Shown in pieces: positions 1 to 12,400 of a stretch of 64,000 nucleotides of DNA (the first letter of the stretch is position 1; every line of letters starts with the position of its first letter). The position numbers were made by a program, and so were the translations under genes. Source of the DNA: Diadema setosum (Eukaryota > Echinodermata > Echinoidea > Diadematoida > Diadematidae); the NCBI RefSeq assembly GCF_964275005.1, contig NW_027307649.1, positions 1,153,514 through 1,217,513 on the forward strand, read 5' to 3'. The notes under the pieces are model-generated. The model saw nothing but the letters and a program-made list of their open reading frames with translations. It was not told the DNA's origin and made no database searches.

Positions 1-931
1 ATGCATAATATGTACTATGTTTCAAGATAACTTGAGCCACTTCCGAGATATGGAGGAAAAAGTTAGTTCAGCACTGTCACTTGATCTTTGACCTTTTGAC
101 CTTTGAGGCAAAAAAAGAAGAAAAAAAAAAACTTTCCAGAGAATTTCTATTAGTTTACACATGTATGCATACACCAAGTGTAAAAAAAAAAATAACCCTG
201 CTGGCATTGCATGATAGGAGGGAAATAGTAAAATTTTGAAGTGTTGCACTTGACCTTTGACCCCTGACCTTTGACCCCATGAACTCTACATTCTCTAGAT
301 AATCACTTCCAGTCAGTATATGTATATACTATGTTCCATGAAGATACCTTGAACAATTTTCCAAGGTATGAAGAAAAAAAAAAAGAAGTTTTAATATTTT
401 TACTTGACCTTTTGACCTTTGACCTTTGACCTCATGACCCAAACTTTCACCAGAGAATCTTAATTGGGTAATACATGTATACACTAAGTTTCAAGAAAAT
501 ATCTTCAGGCATTCAATAGATATGGTGGAAATAGTGAAATTTTATGTATTTGACCCTGACCTTTTGACCTTTGACCTTTGACCTCATGACCCAAACTTTC
601 ACCAGAGAATCTTAATTGGGTAATACATGTATACACTAAGTTTCAAGAAAGTATCTTCAGGCATTCAATAGATATGGGGGAAATAGTGAAATTTTATGTA
701 TTTGACCTTGACCTTTTGACCTTTGACCTTGAGCATGTGCACCCAAAAGTTGATAAGGCACAACTTCACCCCCTCATACACATACATGCCAAGTTTCATT
801 AGGATACTTCAACAGGTTTTGATAGTTACCTTGTCCACAAAATTCATTACGGACGGACGGAAGGACGGACGGACGGACGGACGGACAACCCGAAAACATA
901 ATGCCTCCGGCACCACTTCGTGGCGGAGGCA
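1..931 (+). mobile_element. TGACCTTTGACC-rich transposon, copy 1 (left end outside window)
   Basis: Matches the later part of the complete copy at 1851-3005. It contains repeated blocks of TGACCTTTGACC, a (GGAC)n tract, and a terminal hairpin around TGGCGGAGGCA that ends at 931 before TA. Lies in a VPS50 intron, 3' of coding exon 13. No coding capacity. Confidence 0.8.
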
Positions 932-1349
932 TAAAAAAAAAAAGTACATGTATGTCACAGGCACATGGAGTTGCTTATGCAGGAAGGGTGTGGCAGAAGC
1001 ACAAGGAGATACCTAAGTCAGCTGGTACACATTTCACATGCGTAGCAAGACATATAGACATTTATGGCAGTGTAAAGATACACATGATGTCTAAATAGAT
1101 TGGTTTATCAATTATCTACATTTATGGACGTTTCTGCAATCCTGAAGTAGTAACGACCTACTCTATTAACCTGCATCTCAAAAACATTTTTTAATACTTA
1201 GAATCCAGTTTGCATGTAGTTGTTGCTACGGTGGGTAAATCTCAGGCATGCTTTCAGGTTGTCAAGCAGAACCATTATCAGAAAGACATGCATTAAATTT
1301 GAATATGTCCGTAAACCAGTCTTTAAAAATTATGTCAGCATCAACCTAC

Positions 1350-1490
1350 CGAGCATAGGTCACGATAGGGCATCTTCTGGAAGCGAGAGTCGGTGGGACC
1401 ACTGACCAGCTGGACATAGCCCAGGACAATCTGGAAGGCTGTGTTGTGGATAGCACTGGTGAAGTGCATGTGCAGCTGGTCCATAGCTAT
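1350..1490 (-). CDS. VPS50: VPS50 coding exon 13 (residues 274-320), last exon in window
   Basis: Codes [20 protein letters not shown], then IVLGYVQL and ends ...[12 protein letters not shown] acceptor, GTAGGT donor at 1349-1344. It is bracketed by two copies of the same TGACCTTTGACC-rich transposon. Later exons must lie left of position 1. Confidence 0.95.
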
Positions 1491-4400
1491 CTGCATGGGA
1501 CAATAAGGAGGGAATGGCATGAAAAGGAAAACTATATACATGATTATAAATTTATAATTAGTTTCCATTTATTACAATATTATAACTGCTCCTTCTTTAT
1601 CCCTTTGTATTCCATTCCAAATAGCAATAGAACAGAATTTGCAAATGTATTTCAGACAAAGTTTCACTCAGAGGTTTTGATTAAATTGGCTCATTCCAAT
1701 TATTAAAACCAACAAAAACAACTGACAGAAATGTGGATGAGACAACCAAATCAAGTATCACTACATCTTTGTTTAAAATTCATGGTATGAAAGAGAAGTT
1801 AATACATGGAGAAGTAATAGCAACAAGAAATGTCGCTATGGCAACTGGTATGCCTCCGCCATAATAAATGGTTCTCCTAATAGGTCTATAGTACATGTGG
1901 ACAATGTGTGATTACATTTTCACAAAATTGGCAAATTAAAATGACAAGTTTGTCACAAATGTGTTGAATGTTCATCTTCCTTGACCTAGGTTTAATTGGA
2001 TGAATAGGAGAGCATGTATTTGGAGATTTAGGAACTTTAACTTGACTTTGATCCATTCATAAGTTTATGCACTGAGTAATTTTCAAGGTATGGAGACAAA
2101 GTGCAATTTCTGTATTGAATAGTAAATTGTTGCCATTTTCATCTGGCCTTTGATCCTAAAAATCACTGTCAGACAGAACATGCATAAATATGTAGTAAGT
2201 TTCAAGATAACTTGAACCATTTCCTAGTTTTGGAGGAAACAGTTAGTTCAGCACTTTCACTTGATCTTTGACCTTTTGACCTTTGAGCCAAAAAAAAAGA
2301 AAAAAAATTAAGAGAGAATCTCTATTGGGTTATATTGTACATGCATACACCCAGTGCAAAAAAATAATCCTGCTGGCATTGCATAAATATGAGGGAAATA
2401 GTAAAATTTTGAGGTGTTGCCCTTGACCTTTGACCCCTGACCTTTGACCCCATGAACCCTAGATTCTCTAGATAATCACTGCCAGTCAGTACATGTATAT
2501 ATATACTATGTTCCATGAAGAAACCTTGAACAATTTCCAAGGCACAGAGAAAAAAGTGAAATTTTAGTATTTTTACTTGACCTTTTGACCTTTGACCTCA
2601 TGACCCCAAACTTTCACCAGAGAATCTTAATTGGGTAATACATGTATACACTAAGTTTCAAGAAAATATCTTAATTGGGTAATACATGTATACACTAAGT
2701 TTCAAGAAAATATCTTCAGGCAATGCATAGATACACAAAACTATGGAGGAAATAGTGAAATTTTATGTATTTGACCTTTGACCTTGAGCATATGCACCCA
2801 AAAGTTGATAGGCACAACTTAACCACCTAATACACATACATATCAAGTTTCATTAGGAAACCTCACAAGGTTTTTTTAGTTACGCTTGCCACAAAATTCA
2901 TTACAGACGGACAGAAGGACGGAAGGACGGAAGGACGGACGGAAGGACGGACGGACGGACAACCCGAAAACATAATGCCTCCGGCACCACTTCATGGCGG
3001 AGGCATAAAAAACAATGATTAAACACTGAAAATCTGCGGGGAAAGAATGGATTTGTAGAGTGGAATCATCTTACATGTGTCTTGCCAAGGAGACGGTATG
3101 CAGCCTGTAACTTCTCGTAGTGCCTGATGTCAAAGCTGTTACAAGTCTTGGCCAGTGCGTGATCGAGTTGTTCCTGTCATGAGAGAGGAGCATATTAAGT
3201 AATCATCAAATAAGTAGACATTCATATGAATGTATTCAACAACAAAGTGAGAAGCTTTGTCTCCATGAATAGAAATCAAAACTGCACACACAGAATGCTA
3301 TTAAAAGAGAAATTCAATCATACAGCTGCAAATATTCTCTGAATAGGCAGACGTAACAGTAGCCCTACATTAGCTGGTGTAACAGCACCTTTACATTAAC
3401 TGATGTAACAATGCCTTTACATTAGATAGTGTAACAGTACCTTTACCTTAGAAAGTGTAACAGTACCTTTACATTAGCTAGTGTAACAGACTGAATTATG
3501 ACTTGCTTTATGCAGCTGACAATGAAGCAATGAAAGCCTGTAAGCAAGCATCTTCATGACTGACGTCTTGGAGTCCCGTCCAAAGGACAAGACGATGATA
3601 TCAATATCGGGTCTTGCCTACAGGTCACAATTTCTGCTGCGAGCAATCTCCAACCAGGGACCTTAGAATTGATTGGTTAAAGTCACGTCTACTGAGCCTT
3701 TCAAGCTCTGTCATGTTTACATTTCAACTGGTTAAGTGGAAAAAGTATGAAGCGCTATTTTCAAATGTACACATTTCTTGTTCAATGTGCACTTATCATC
3801 AAAAAGGATAAAAAATAGTTCCTCTTACCTCTATAGTTTCTAATGTATCCTGAAGTTTCGAGCTGAGTTCACTGTAGCAATGTGATATTCACAGAGAAGT
3901 GTTAATCACATGAGATTTATGAAAAGTCCTCATAAAAATGTTTGAAGGGCACATCTAATTATGGCATGCACAATCAACCACTCCAATCCAGAAACATTTT
4001 GAGCCACATTCTTTTGTCACTTTATCATGCTTTAAACAATCATTTTATTTGTTGTTCATGCACTCTATTATCACCAGTTATTCTTTCTTTTTTTAATGAA
4101 CATCACATATCTATATGTATTAAAGGTCACATTACCAACTCCTGCCAAGGTCAAAAGTACACTTTATCCTCCACTGTAATGCTATTGTAAGGTCATGAAT
4201 TCCATAAAAGTCTATTGAAGATTTGATGTTGAGTTGGGAGGCAATGAGTGGAGTACTGCAATTTTCCCCAACACACACACACACACAATCTCGGGGAGTC
4301 ATGGGATTTTTTTTTTTTTTTTTTTACTATTTTATGTCCATCTGGGAATAATCACTGCAACTTCAAGTTATCTTTAACAGTTATCTTTTTTTTTTTTTAA

Positions 4401-6253
4401 GGCCAAAAATTATACAATATGTCATAACACTGCAAGTTTGGTCTTTGAATGGATTTGTAGCATAGAACATCATTGTGTCATCTTTCAAAATCACTTTGGA
4501 TGGGGAGAAAAACTTGGCAGCAATTCAAGTTTCATCCCATTTCTATCACTAACAAGTCATTCACTTAAAAAGCTACAAACTACCACAAAAAGATATCCAG
4601 GAAAACTCACCTGATACAGGTGTAATGACGAAATGTGCTTGCTGCTCGTTGGCATTCCTGACAGAGTTGTATGGCCCCTGGGTAGTCCTCCTCCTACACA
4701 TACAAGTATTCATAGTATGAATAAACACCTATACAGAACTAGACATGGTAGCATCAACAACCTGCTTTCTATATTTCTACATGAATATGATGTCAACAGG
4801 TATTAAACTGTCTCATCTCTTTTTGTTGACACAAGAAGTATATTCACACCATGACTAATTGCTACAAAGAGCAGAGAATCTCTCAAGGAATTGACAGTTG
4901 GCAAGTATCGTAACAAAACCAAAATCTCTAACAGGACACACCTACTGTCTAAATGCACACATAAACACACATGCATGGGACAGTGTACACTGTGCACATT
5001 TGACACTTTTGATTTACACTAATTGGGGAAAATAATGTAGGTCTCAGGTTAGGAGGAAGACTATCCTGCTACGCTCATTCCCATTGATAAGCCAATTTGC
5101 TACATAAGCAACAGTATTTGCGAACAGGTCCTTAATTGTGCGAGTTGCACTGCCTACAAATAATCTACCCCAAAGAGGTTACCAGGAAATCAGCATCTAT
5201 TAGCTAGAGACATGAATCTATTCCTTTTGCGTATTCGATTTCTTTCATGCTTTTGACAAAATTGCAGCTTAGTATACATACAATTTTTGTATGGGCTAGT
5301 TCAAGGAGATTGGGAACTTGGTCACGGGAGGGCTCCTGCCTTTAATACAGACACTATGATATTGGAACTATCCTTACCTCCATCAGCTCTCGCAGCCGTA
5401 TATCCGTTCTTTGCTGGAAGCGAATGATGAAAGAATGAATAATTGGATACATTTCATCACAACGTAGTACTGCAAAATACAAAATGATATTTACATATTA
5501 CATAATTGAATAGCAGTCCTAAAATACAGAAAAACAGAACAGAAATATTATGATTTTTGCACAGTGCCTTTATAGCAAAGCATCATAAGCACACTGACAT
5601 GATACATATTTCATCGCAAGAAATTGTGATGCAGAATTAGTCTGCTATTCACGGCAAAGATTTCTTCACATGTACCAGAGTCTTGATGGTATGGAGTGAC
5701 TTGAGGAGTGCTAGGAGTTGCTGCTTCTTTCTGTGGTTCTTGAGAATCCTCAGGCTGGCCACAGTGAATCCCTGCTTCGTCATCGACAGCTGCCTACGAA
5801 GTTGTAGAGGGAAGCAGATAATAACACAACGTCATCCAATATCATTATCTTTATCAAGCAGCTATTAGCTTTGAAGGTTGCATCTCCCTTTTACAAATGT
5901 CACTAAATTTGCATGGTTGCAAAATAGTGTTTCCGACATCATGCATGTAATTTTACTGTAATACACATTAAAAGTTTTTAAAAGAAGAAATGAAAAATTA
6001 ACCCCATATCACTCAAGAATACACTCCTGTGTTTTTGCACCGAGAGTAACGGTACTAACAAAAGTATTGTTTTCCTCTTCATCATTAAAGAAGTTTCCAG
6101 TTTTACTTTTTTGAGGGATAGTCTGAATTACTTATCTCTACAATATACCAGCTTATAAAAGGAATTGTAACTTCCAGGGTTGCAAAAGGGACTCATGAAC
6201 TTAGAGATTTGTACTCAAGCATCACTTCTTTGACCTGTAAACATTCTACCCGC

Positions 6254-6316
<63 letters not shown>

Positions 6317-6397
6317 AGAAGAGCATTCACTAGCTACATCCACGAATGCTCTTCTTCTCGCACTACATAGACAATGTATATATAGATATATATAGAT

Positions 6398-6464
<67 letters not shown>

Positions 6465-9400
6465 TATATATCATCCAAAGCAAAACTGAAACAAAGTTCA
6501 TGCTGTATTCACCAACAGTTTATTTTGGCACACAAATTTTTGAGCGATTCACTCTTTCTCAAGTGTTGATACTGACAGAACAATTGTTCTCTCAGTATCA
6601 ACACTTGAGAAAGAGCAAATCACTCGAAAATTTGTGTGCTGATATAAACTGTTGTTGAATACAGCATGAACTTTGTTTCAGTTTTGTTTTTGATGATATT
6701 ATCACGCCAACACGTTGACAACTTACTCAATATATACATATGTATATATCAGAGTGTGTCCTGCATGAAAGCCATCACTTTCCCTGCAGACTGCAGAAGT
6801 AATATTTTTTAAGGTCCAGTATTTGAGTATATATGCACTTGCACAAAAGTGATCAACTTGTACGGACAGTCGCTTCGCAACTGTCACCATGCAACAGCAT
6901 AAATACCAGAAAATTTAAGACCCAAGCTTTGCTGCTGCTGCGTGTGGACTGTAGGCCCAGCACACAGTATAAACAGATACATAATTATTTGATTAAATGT
7001 CTCCTGAAGTTCACACAATTCATCTAAGACTACCGTTCGTGTGAATGTCTAAGCACATTATCAACAAGCAAACAGGAAATCATACATCACACTTAAAACT
7101 GGAAAAAGCTGCTAAAACATCTCTGACAAATCAAAATAATTTTGCGACAATCCTACCTCCGTCCATTCTTGCAGATGACATTTGCTTTCTGCAGGGAAGA
7201 CTGCAGCTCCATTACTCTCTGTAACTCCTGTGGACAATGGCAATAAAAAAAATTAAAAAAAGTTTTAGAACTGTGTAATTTGTTTGTTTGACTTCAGACT
7301 CAAGCCAGCAAAGCTATACTGACGGAAATTTGTTGCAACAGTCCCTGGCTAAATTTTTGCTTTCTACCAAATGTTTGATAATCAGTGTTTGAAGGCAGTC
7401 AGTTTAGGAATAATCACAGCTTAAATAATCAGAGTATCAACATGAACAAAATTAGAAATCACGTATATGAATGGGTAACAATGTGTTGTGTTAAAATTGG
7501 TGACACTGGTATTATTGACGAGTTGAAATACTTGTTAATGTTGCCTTTTTGTTAGTTTCTGACATTGTTAAAGTTTGTTGTATTTTCCATTGAAAAAGTA
7601 ACTGCATACACAAACCATAACTGATGACTCATTTTTAGTGTAGTTTATGACAACTATATCTTAAAAAGTCTAGTTGTATAATTGTTAACTTGAATCATCA
7701 CTGAATAATCCTTTTTAAGCCATTTGTGTAATTTTGTGAATGAATGCCTATAAATACAATACCATGGCTGTAATTCACAATAGGTAGTTTAAATTTAGTA
7801 CATGGATTATACTGTATGAATATTGACTGCGCACCAGACATCTAACACTGAATGCAACCTGACTAACATTTCTGTCTATTTTGTGCTTGTTTCCGTACAT
7901 GGACTAAATCAATCAAAGGATTTAATTTAGCTATCTTTGTGAATTCTGGCTTATATGCTTTTATTATTTTGCTTCTTGAACTTAATAACAACTGCTTTAA
8001 ACAACTCCTATATTTTGTTCATGTAATTGAGAAAAGAAAAATACCCCATGGCTAACTTACTTTGGTATAGGCAGACTGATTTTCCAACACGACATCAGAC
8101 ACCTTCTTGGATACCTTGAAACGTAAAACAGATTCAATGAAAGGAGATAATTACTTTACGAAAGGCACAACAAGCACAATGACAGGATAGAAAAGACTGC
8201 TAAGTACTGTATAGCTTGTTGTCCTATTTTGTAAAAGCATGTGGTCTTGTGTGGACCTGTATATCAAAATAAATATGTGAGACTGAGTCTGGAAAAAAAA
8301 AAGAAGAAGAAAATACACAATCAGGACAATGTAACGTCAGATTATCAGACCTTTAACTGATATCAAATTCACATATTAAAATTTTCAAGATGGAGCACAT
8401 CTTTCTGCACTATCAATATCATGCTTTGTTTCAGACATCTTGAAGTTGCATTACTTTTAAAGTGAATATACAGTCATTGCATGTTAATGTTGACTTCAAT
8501 AGGAAGAACACAACTACACAGCAGCGGCATAGCAGCTGAAATTTCATCAATATTTGCCATCAAATGAGGAAGTTATGGATTATTTATTAAAATTTCCTAC
8601 ATTTTACCAGAGAGTGACTTTATTTACAGTCCTGTACGCAAATTACAAGAGGTGATAATGTCATGGCCTCACAAACGTACCCACAAAAATTTCCACGAAA
8701 TATCCATGACATGCATTCATGGGGAAAAATTATATCCTTCATATTCCACTGCTTTGGAGCTGTAATAAGTTAGCATTTATACAGTAATAACAAATGGGAG
8801 ATACAATTGTAGTAGCTGAATCATTGACGAAAAGAATGATTTTTATATGTAAACACCAATGCGTAAGTGTTGAGGTGATGACATCATCCACTCTAATTTG
8901 CGTAAGTGAGTGCATCCTGTACATCACTATTTTGCTGAACTTCAAAACTCAGCAGCTTCCTTATTTTTTTTTTTATTCTGGTTTATGAAACTGTTACTGT
9001 TCCATTTATGGTACAACAATTGTATCTTATTCTTCATGAAATTAATTTGAACATGGAGCTGACATCCTTTTTGAGAGAAAATAATAATTATGTCCATGCT
9101 TTCAGATATCTAATCTTTACTATTGTAGCCTTCATCATTTCTCCCACAAGAGCTCCCCAAGCTGAACTTGCTAGAACCACCACATGTATCTTCACTTGCA
9201 ACTTACCGCTTGCAGCTGACGCCTGAGCTTGTTTCTGTCTTCATCAATCTGAGACAGGTCCAACTGATCTGAACTGGCAAGTTTCTGGAGATAAAAGTAT
9301 GCAACCGATGAATTACTTGATGTCTTAGTCTATATACCGAGACTGTTCTGGCATACATTCTCCTTATGCACAGGAAAGGCAGTCATTAATATCAGACTTT

Positions 9401-12400
9401 AACAACAACGACTCTATCAATAATTGATTTCATATACAATGCCTTTTTATTTTGTGTTATTAAAAGCATCTAAAAAATCTTGTAACTTTGGTTACGAAAC
9501 ATTCTTTTTATATTGTACTAAATGCATTATCATACATGGAGAATCAAAAAATGAAATGAAGTATTATCCCTGCAATATAGTATTCTTGACTCAAAATGTC
9601 TTGCTTCATTTGGCTTTTGATGTGTGAAATAAGAAGCTAAAAAAGAAAAAAAGAATTGGACAGTTTTTAAGTCTTAAGAAATATTACACATTAAACTTGA
9701 TCTTTCCGTGTCTCCAAAATAAAAATAAAAATAAAAGGGCAATAAGCAGAGGACATCTTCCAGGGTTTGATTGGAAAGGTCAAAGGTCAAATTTACCTGC
9801 AATTCATAGTCGCTACTGTCAAAGGACTCCCCAGTGAAGTACTCTTCCTCAATACTGGCTATTACCTGTGTTTCAAACAAAAAGAAAATGCTGCTACAAC
9901 AAGCTAACACTGAGTCAAAATAAAGTAGAACATAGCAGATTTTGCTTACTATCTATGTATGTCCCTGCAAATCTTCAAAACTTCCGATAGTATTGATGAT
10001 TCAATCTCCACATGTATCTTTCTTAAAATGAGAAGTCACATCACGAGTCGTCATGCGCAAGTCGTAGGGTTCAGACATGTTTCTGGGAAGGCTTCCATCA
10101 CTCATTTTCTCCCACCATTTTTCCCTTGTCGTCATCGGTGCTATTAGCATGCAGAATACCTCTCATTTCTCAAGCCATGTCAGAAATTCCAAAAACGTAT
10201 AAGTTACAAACTCCCAAATATCTGACAAAACTGTCAAAATCAAGTAAAAAATAACAGGGAACAGCAATGCAGAGGGATCTTTTACAAACAAGCATAAGAA
10301 CATTGAAGCTCCCACCTCAACCAGTGCTACAACCAGTTCCCTCATCCAGTATCAAGCAAAATTGAAAACCTTAAAAAAAAAAGGCATCGCTGGAACTGCA
10401 CAAAAGAAAGCAAAATCTTATCTGAGATTGGATTTCTGAAAAACAGAACAACATCATTACCACTGACAGTACCATTACTACTATCATTATCATGAATGCT
10501 TTAAATAGCTAAAACTGAACTGCTGGACTTCTATGCAATACTAAGAATACAGTCTAAATATTATGCCATTTCACATCTGAAATACCACATCACAAATATA
10601 GTACCACTGAAATTGAATTGTTCAATGTTCCAGTGACAAGGACATACCTCAGCTTCTTCCACTGGGTCATTAGAAAATTCTCTGTCCTCCTGAAGAAGAC
10701 AAGAAAGGAAGAGGCAATAAGATTTTTTTTTTTTTTATAACGGAAAACTCCCACATTACTAGTGTTCTTCTCAACAATGCATGTTACAAAACAATACCTG
10801 ACACATATTGATAAAAATTACTACTTACGCACAGATAAATCTACAAGTGGCTGCGAAAAAAGAGTTGATAATTCAAGCGATGATTTCATCACTATTCCCC
10901 TTGATCATATTTTGTATGTTTAGTTTCTCTTCTTGGAACAATAACACATGTATGTTCATTTATGATAATTCTGCGTCATCATCATCTTTATCATTATCAT
11001 TATTGTTATTTGTAAATAAGTTATATTCTATTATCATTATCATTATCATTATCATTATCATTATCATTGTTTTTGTTGTTGTTTCCATATTTTCCATATT
11101 TTTTCAAGTTCCTGTTATAATTATTATTATCATCATCATCATCATCACTATTATTATTATTATTATTATTATCATTATTATTATTATTATTACTATTACT
11201 ACTTCTACTATGTTACCATTATTATCATTAACATTTCCCTTTTTTAAGTTCCAACCAAATGTTTTTTTTTTTTCAAATTTCCTTTGATCCTCGAGAAGTA
11301 TTTAATGCATTATGCATCAAATGTCTGCAAAATTTGCTTTATACATGTACACACAAAGAAGCAAAACATTATATCATGTTGACAGCCACACTGAATGTAT
11401 TTTGATAGAACTTTGAAATATACAATTTCACCATGAACAAAATGCCCCCCCCCCCCCAAAAAAAAAAAAAAGAATGCCATAGAATGAAACATTTAAAGCC
11501 AGACCTTAGTGTAGACTTTCTGTACAGGAGCAGCTGGAGGCGGGGGTTCATCGTCTGTTGGGCTCGTCTCCTCAAAACTAGCACTACTACCACTGGCCTG
11601 ATAGCAAGAGAAAGAGCAAGGTTCTAAATTAGACACAAAAACATTTGGGATAAATATCACTGTAACATGTAAGAGTACAAGGATGAAAACTTTGTTCTCC
11701 TCATCAATCCTCCTTTCTCCTTCTTTTCTTCTCTGCATCCTCCTCAGGGACAAGTGACAGTGGTTAGTGACAAGTGATCAGGCAGACAAATCCTAACATG
11801 CAACTGGAATTTGTTGCAAGATTTAAACCTCAGCTCTATACCTTTGGCTTTAATTACAAGTAGAATGGTCATGAAACCAAAGAGTCTACATAAAGATTGA
11901 ACATGCTTACAACCCTGTGGGTGCTGTGAAATACAAATGTACACTGTACAGTTATTGGGATGGACAACATTTCAATTCTTAACATCATGCCCAGCCCAAC
12001 TTGTGCCATTCTGTCAGTCTGTGTTGGCATATTATATGCATTTGTACAGCCTCCCCTAAGCCCTCCCTATTGCTTTGTTTTGTTTTGTTCCGTTTTTGTT
12101 TTGTTCTTGTTTTTTTCTCCAACTGTGGTGTGTGGATAAACTTCCATGCTTTTAGAAGAGGAAATACAGTGTACACAATGCATCTTCACTGAGTATTATA
12201 CCCAGGGTCAACAAATACAAGTATCTGGGAGTCACCATATCTTAAGGACCTCCAATGAAAAACACACTGTCAGCTCATACAAGGCAAGATAAGGCTAGCA
12301 AAACCCTTGGGCTGTTAAGGAGAACCCTGTCATCGTGTTCCAAAGTTGTAAAATCCAAAGCATACATGAGCCTTGTTCGACTTCAGCTCGAGTATGGTTC

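Noticed and set aside
6215..6478. Reading frames rich in YIYIYI
   Set aside because: Translations of (TA)n and (GA)n microsatellites, not genes.
10808..11287. 159-codon open reading frame
   Set aside because: Mostly isoleucine and serine runs from (ATT)/(ATC)n; no splice or similarity support, antisense in a VPS50 intron.
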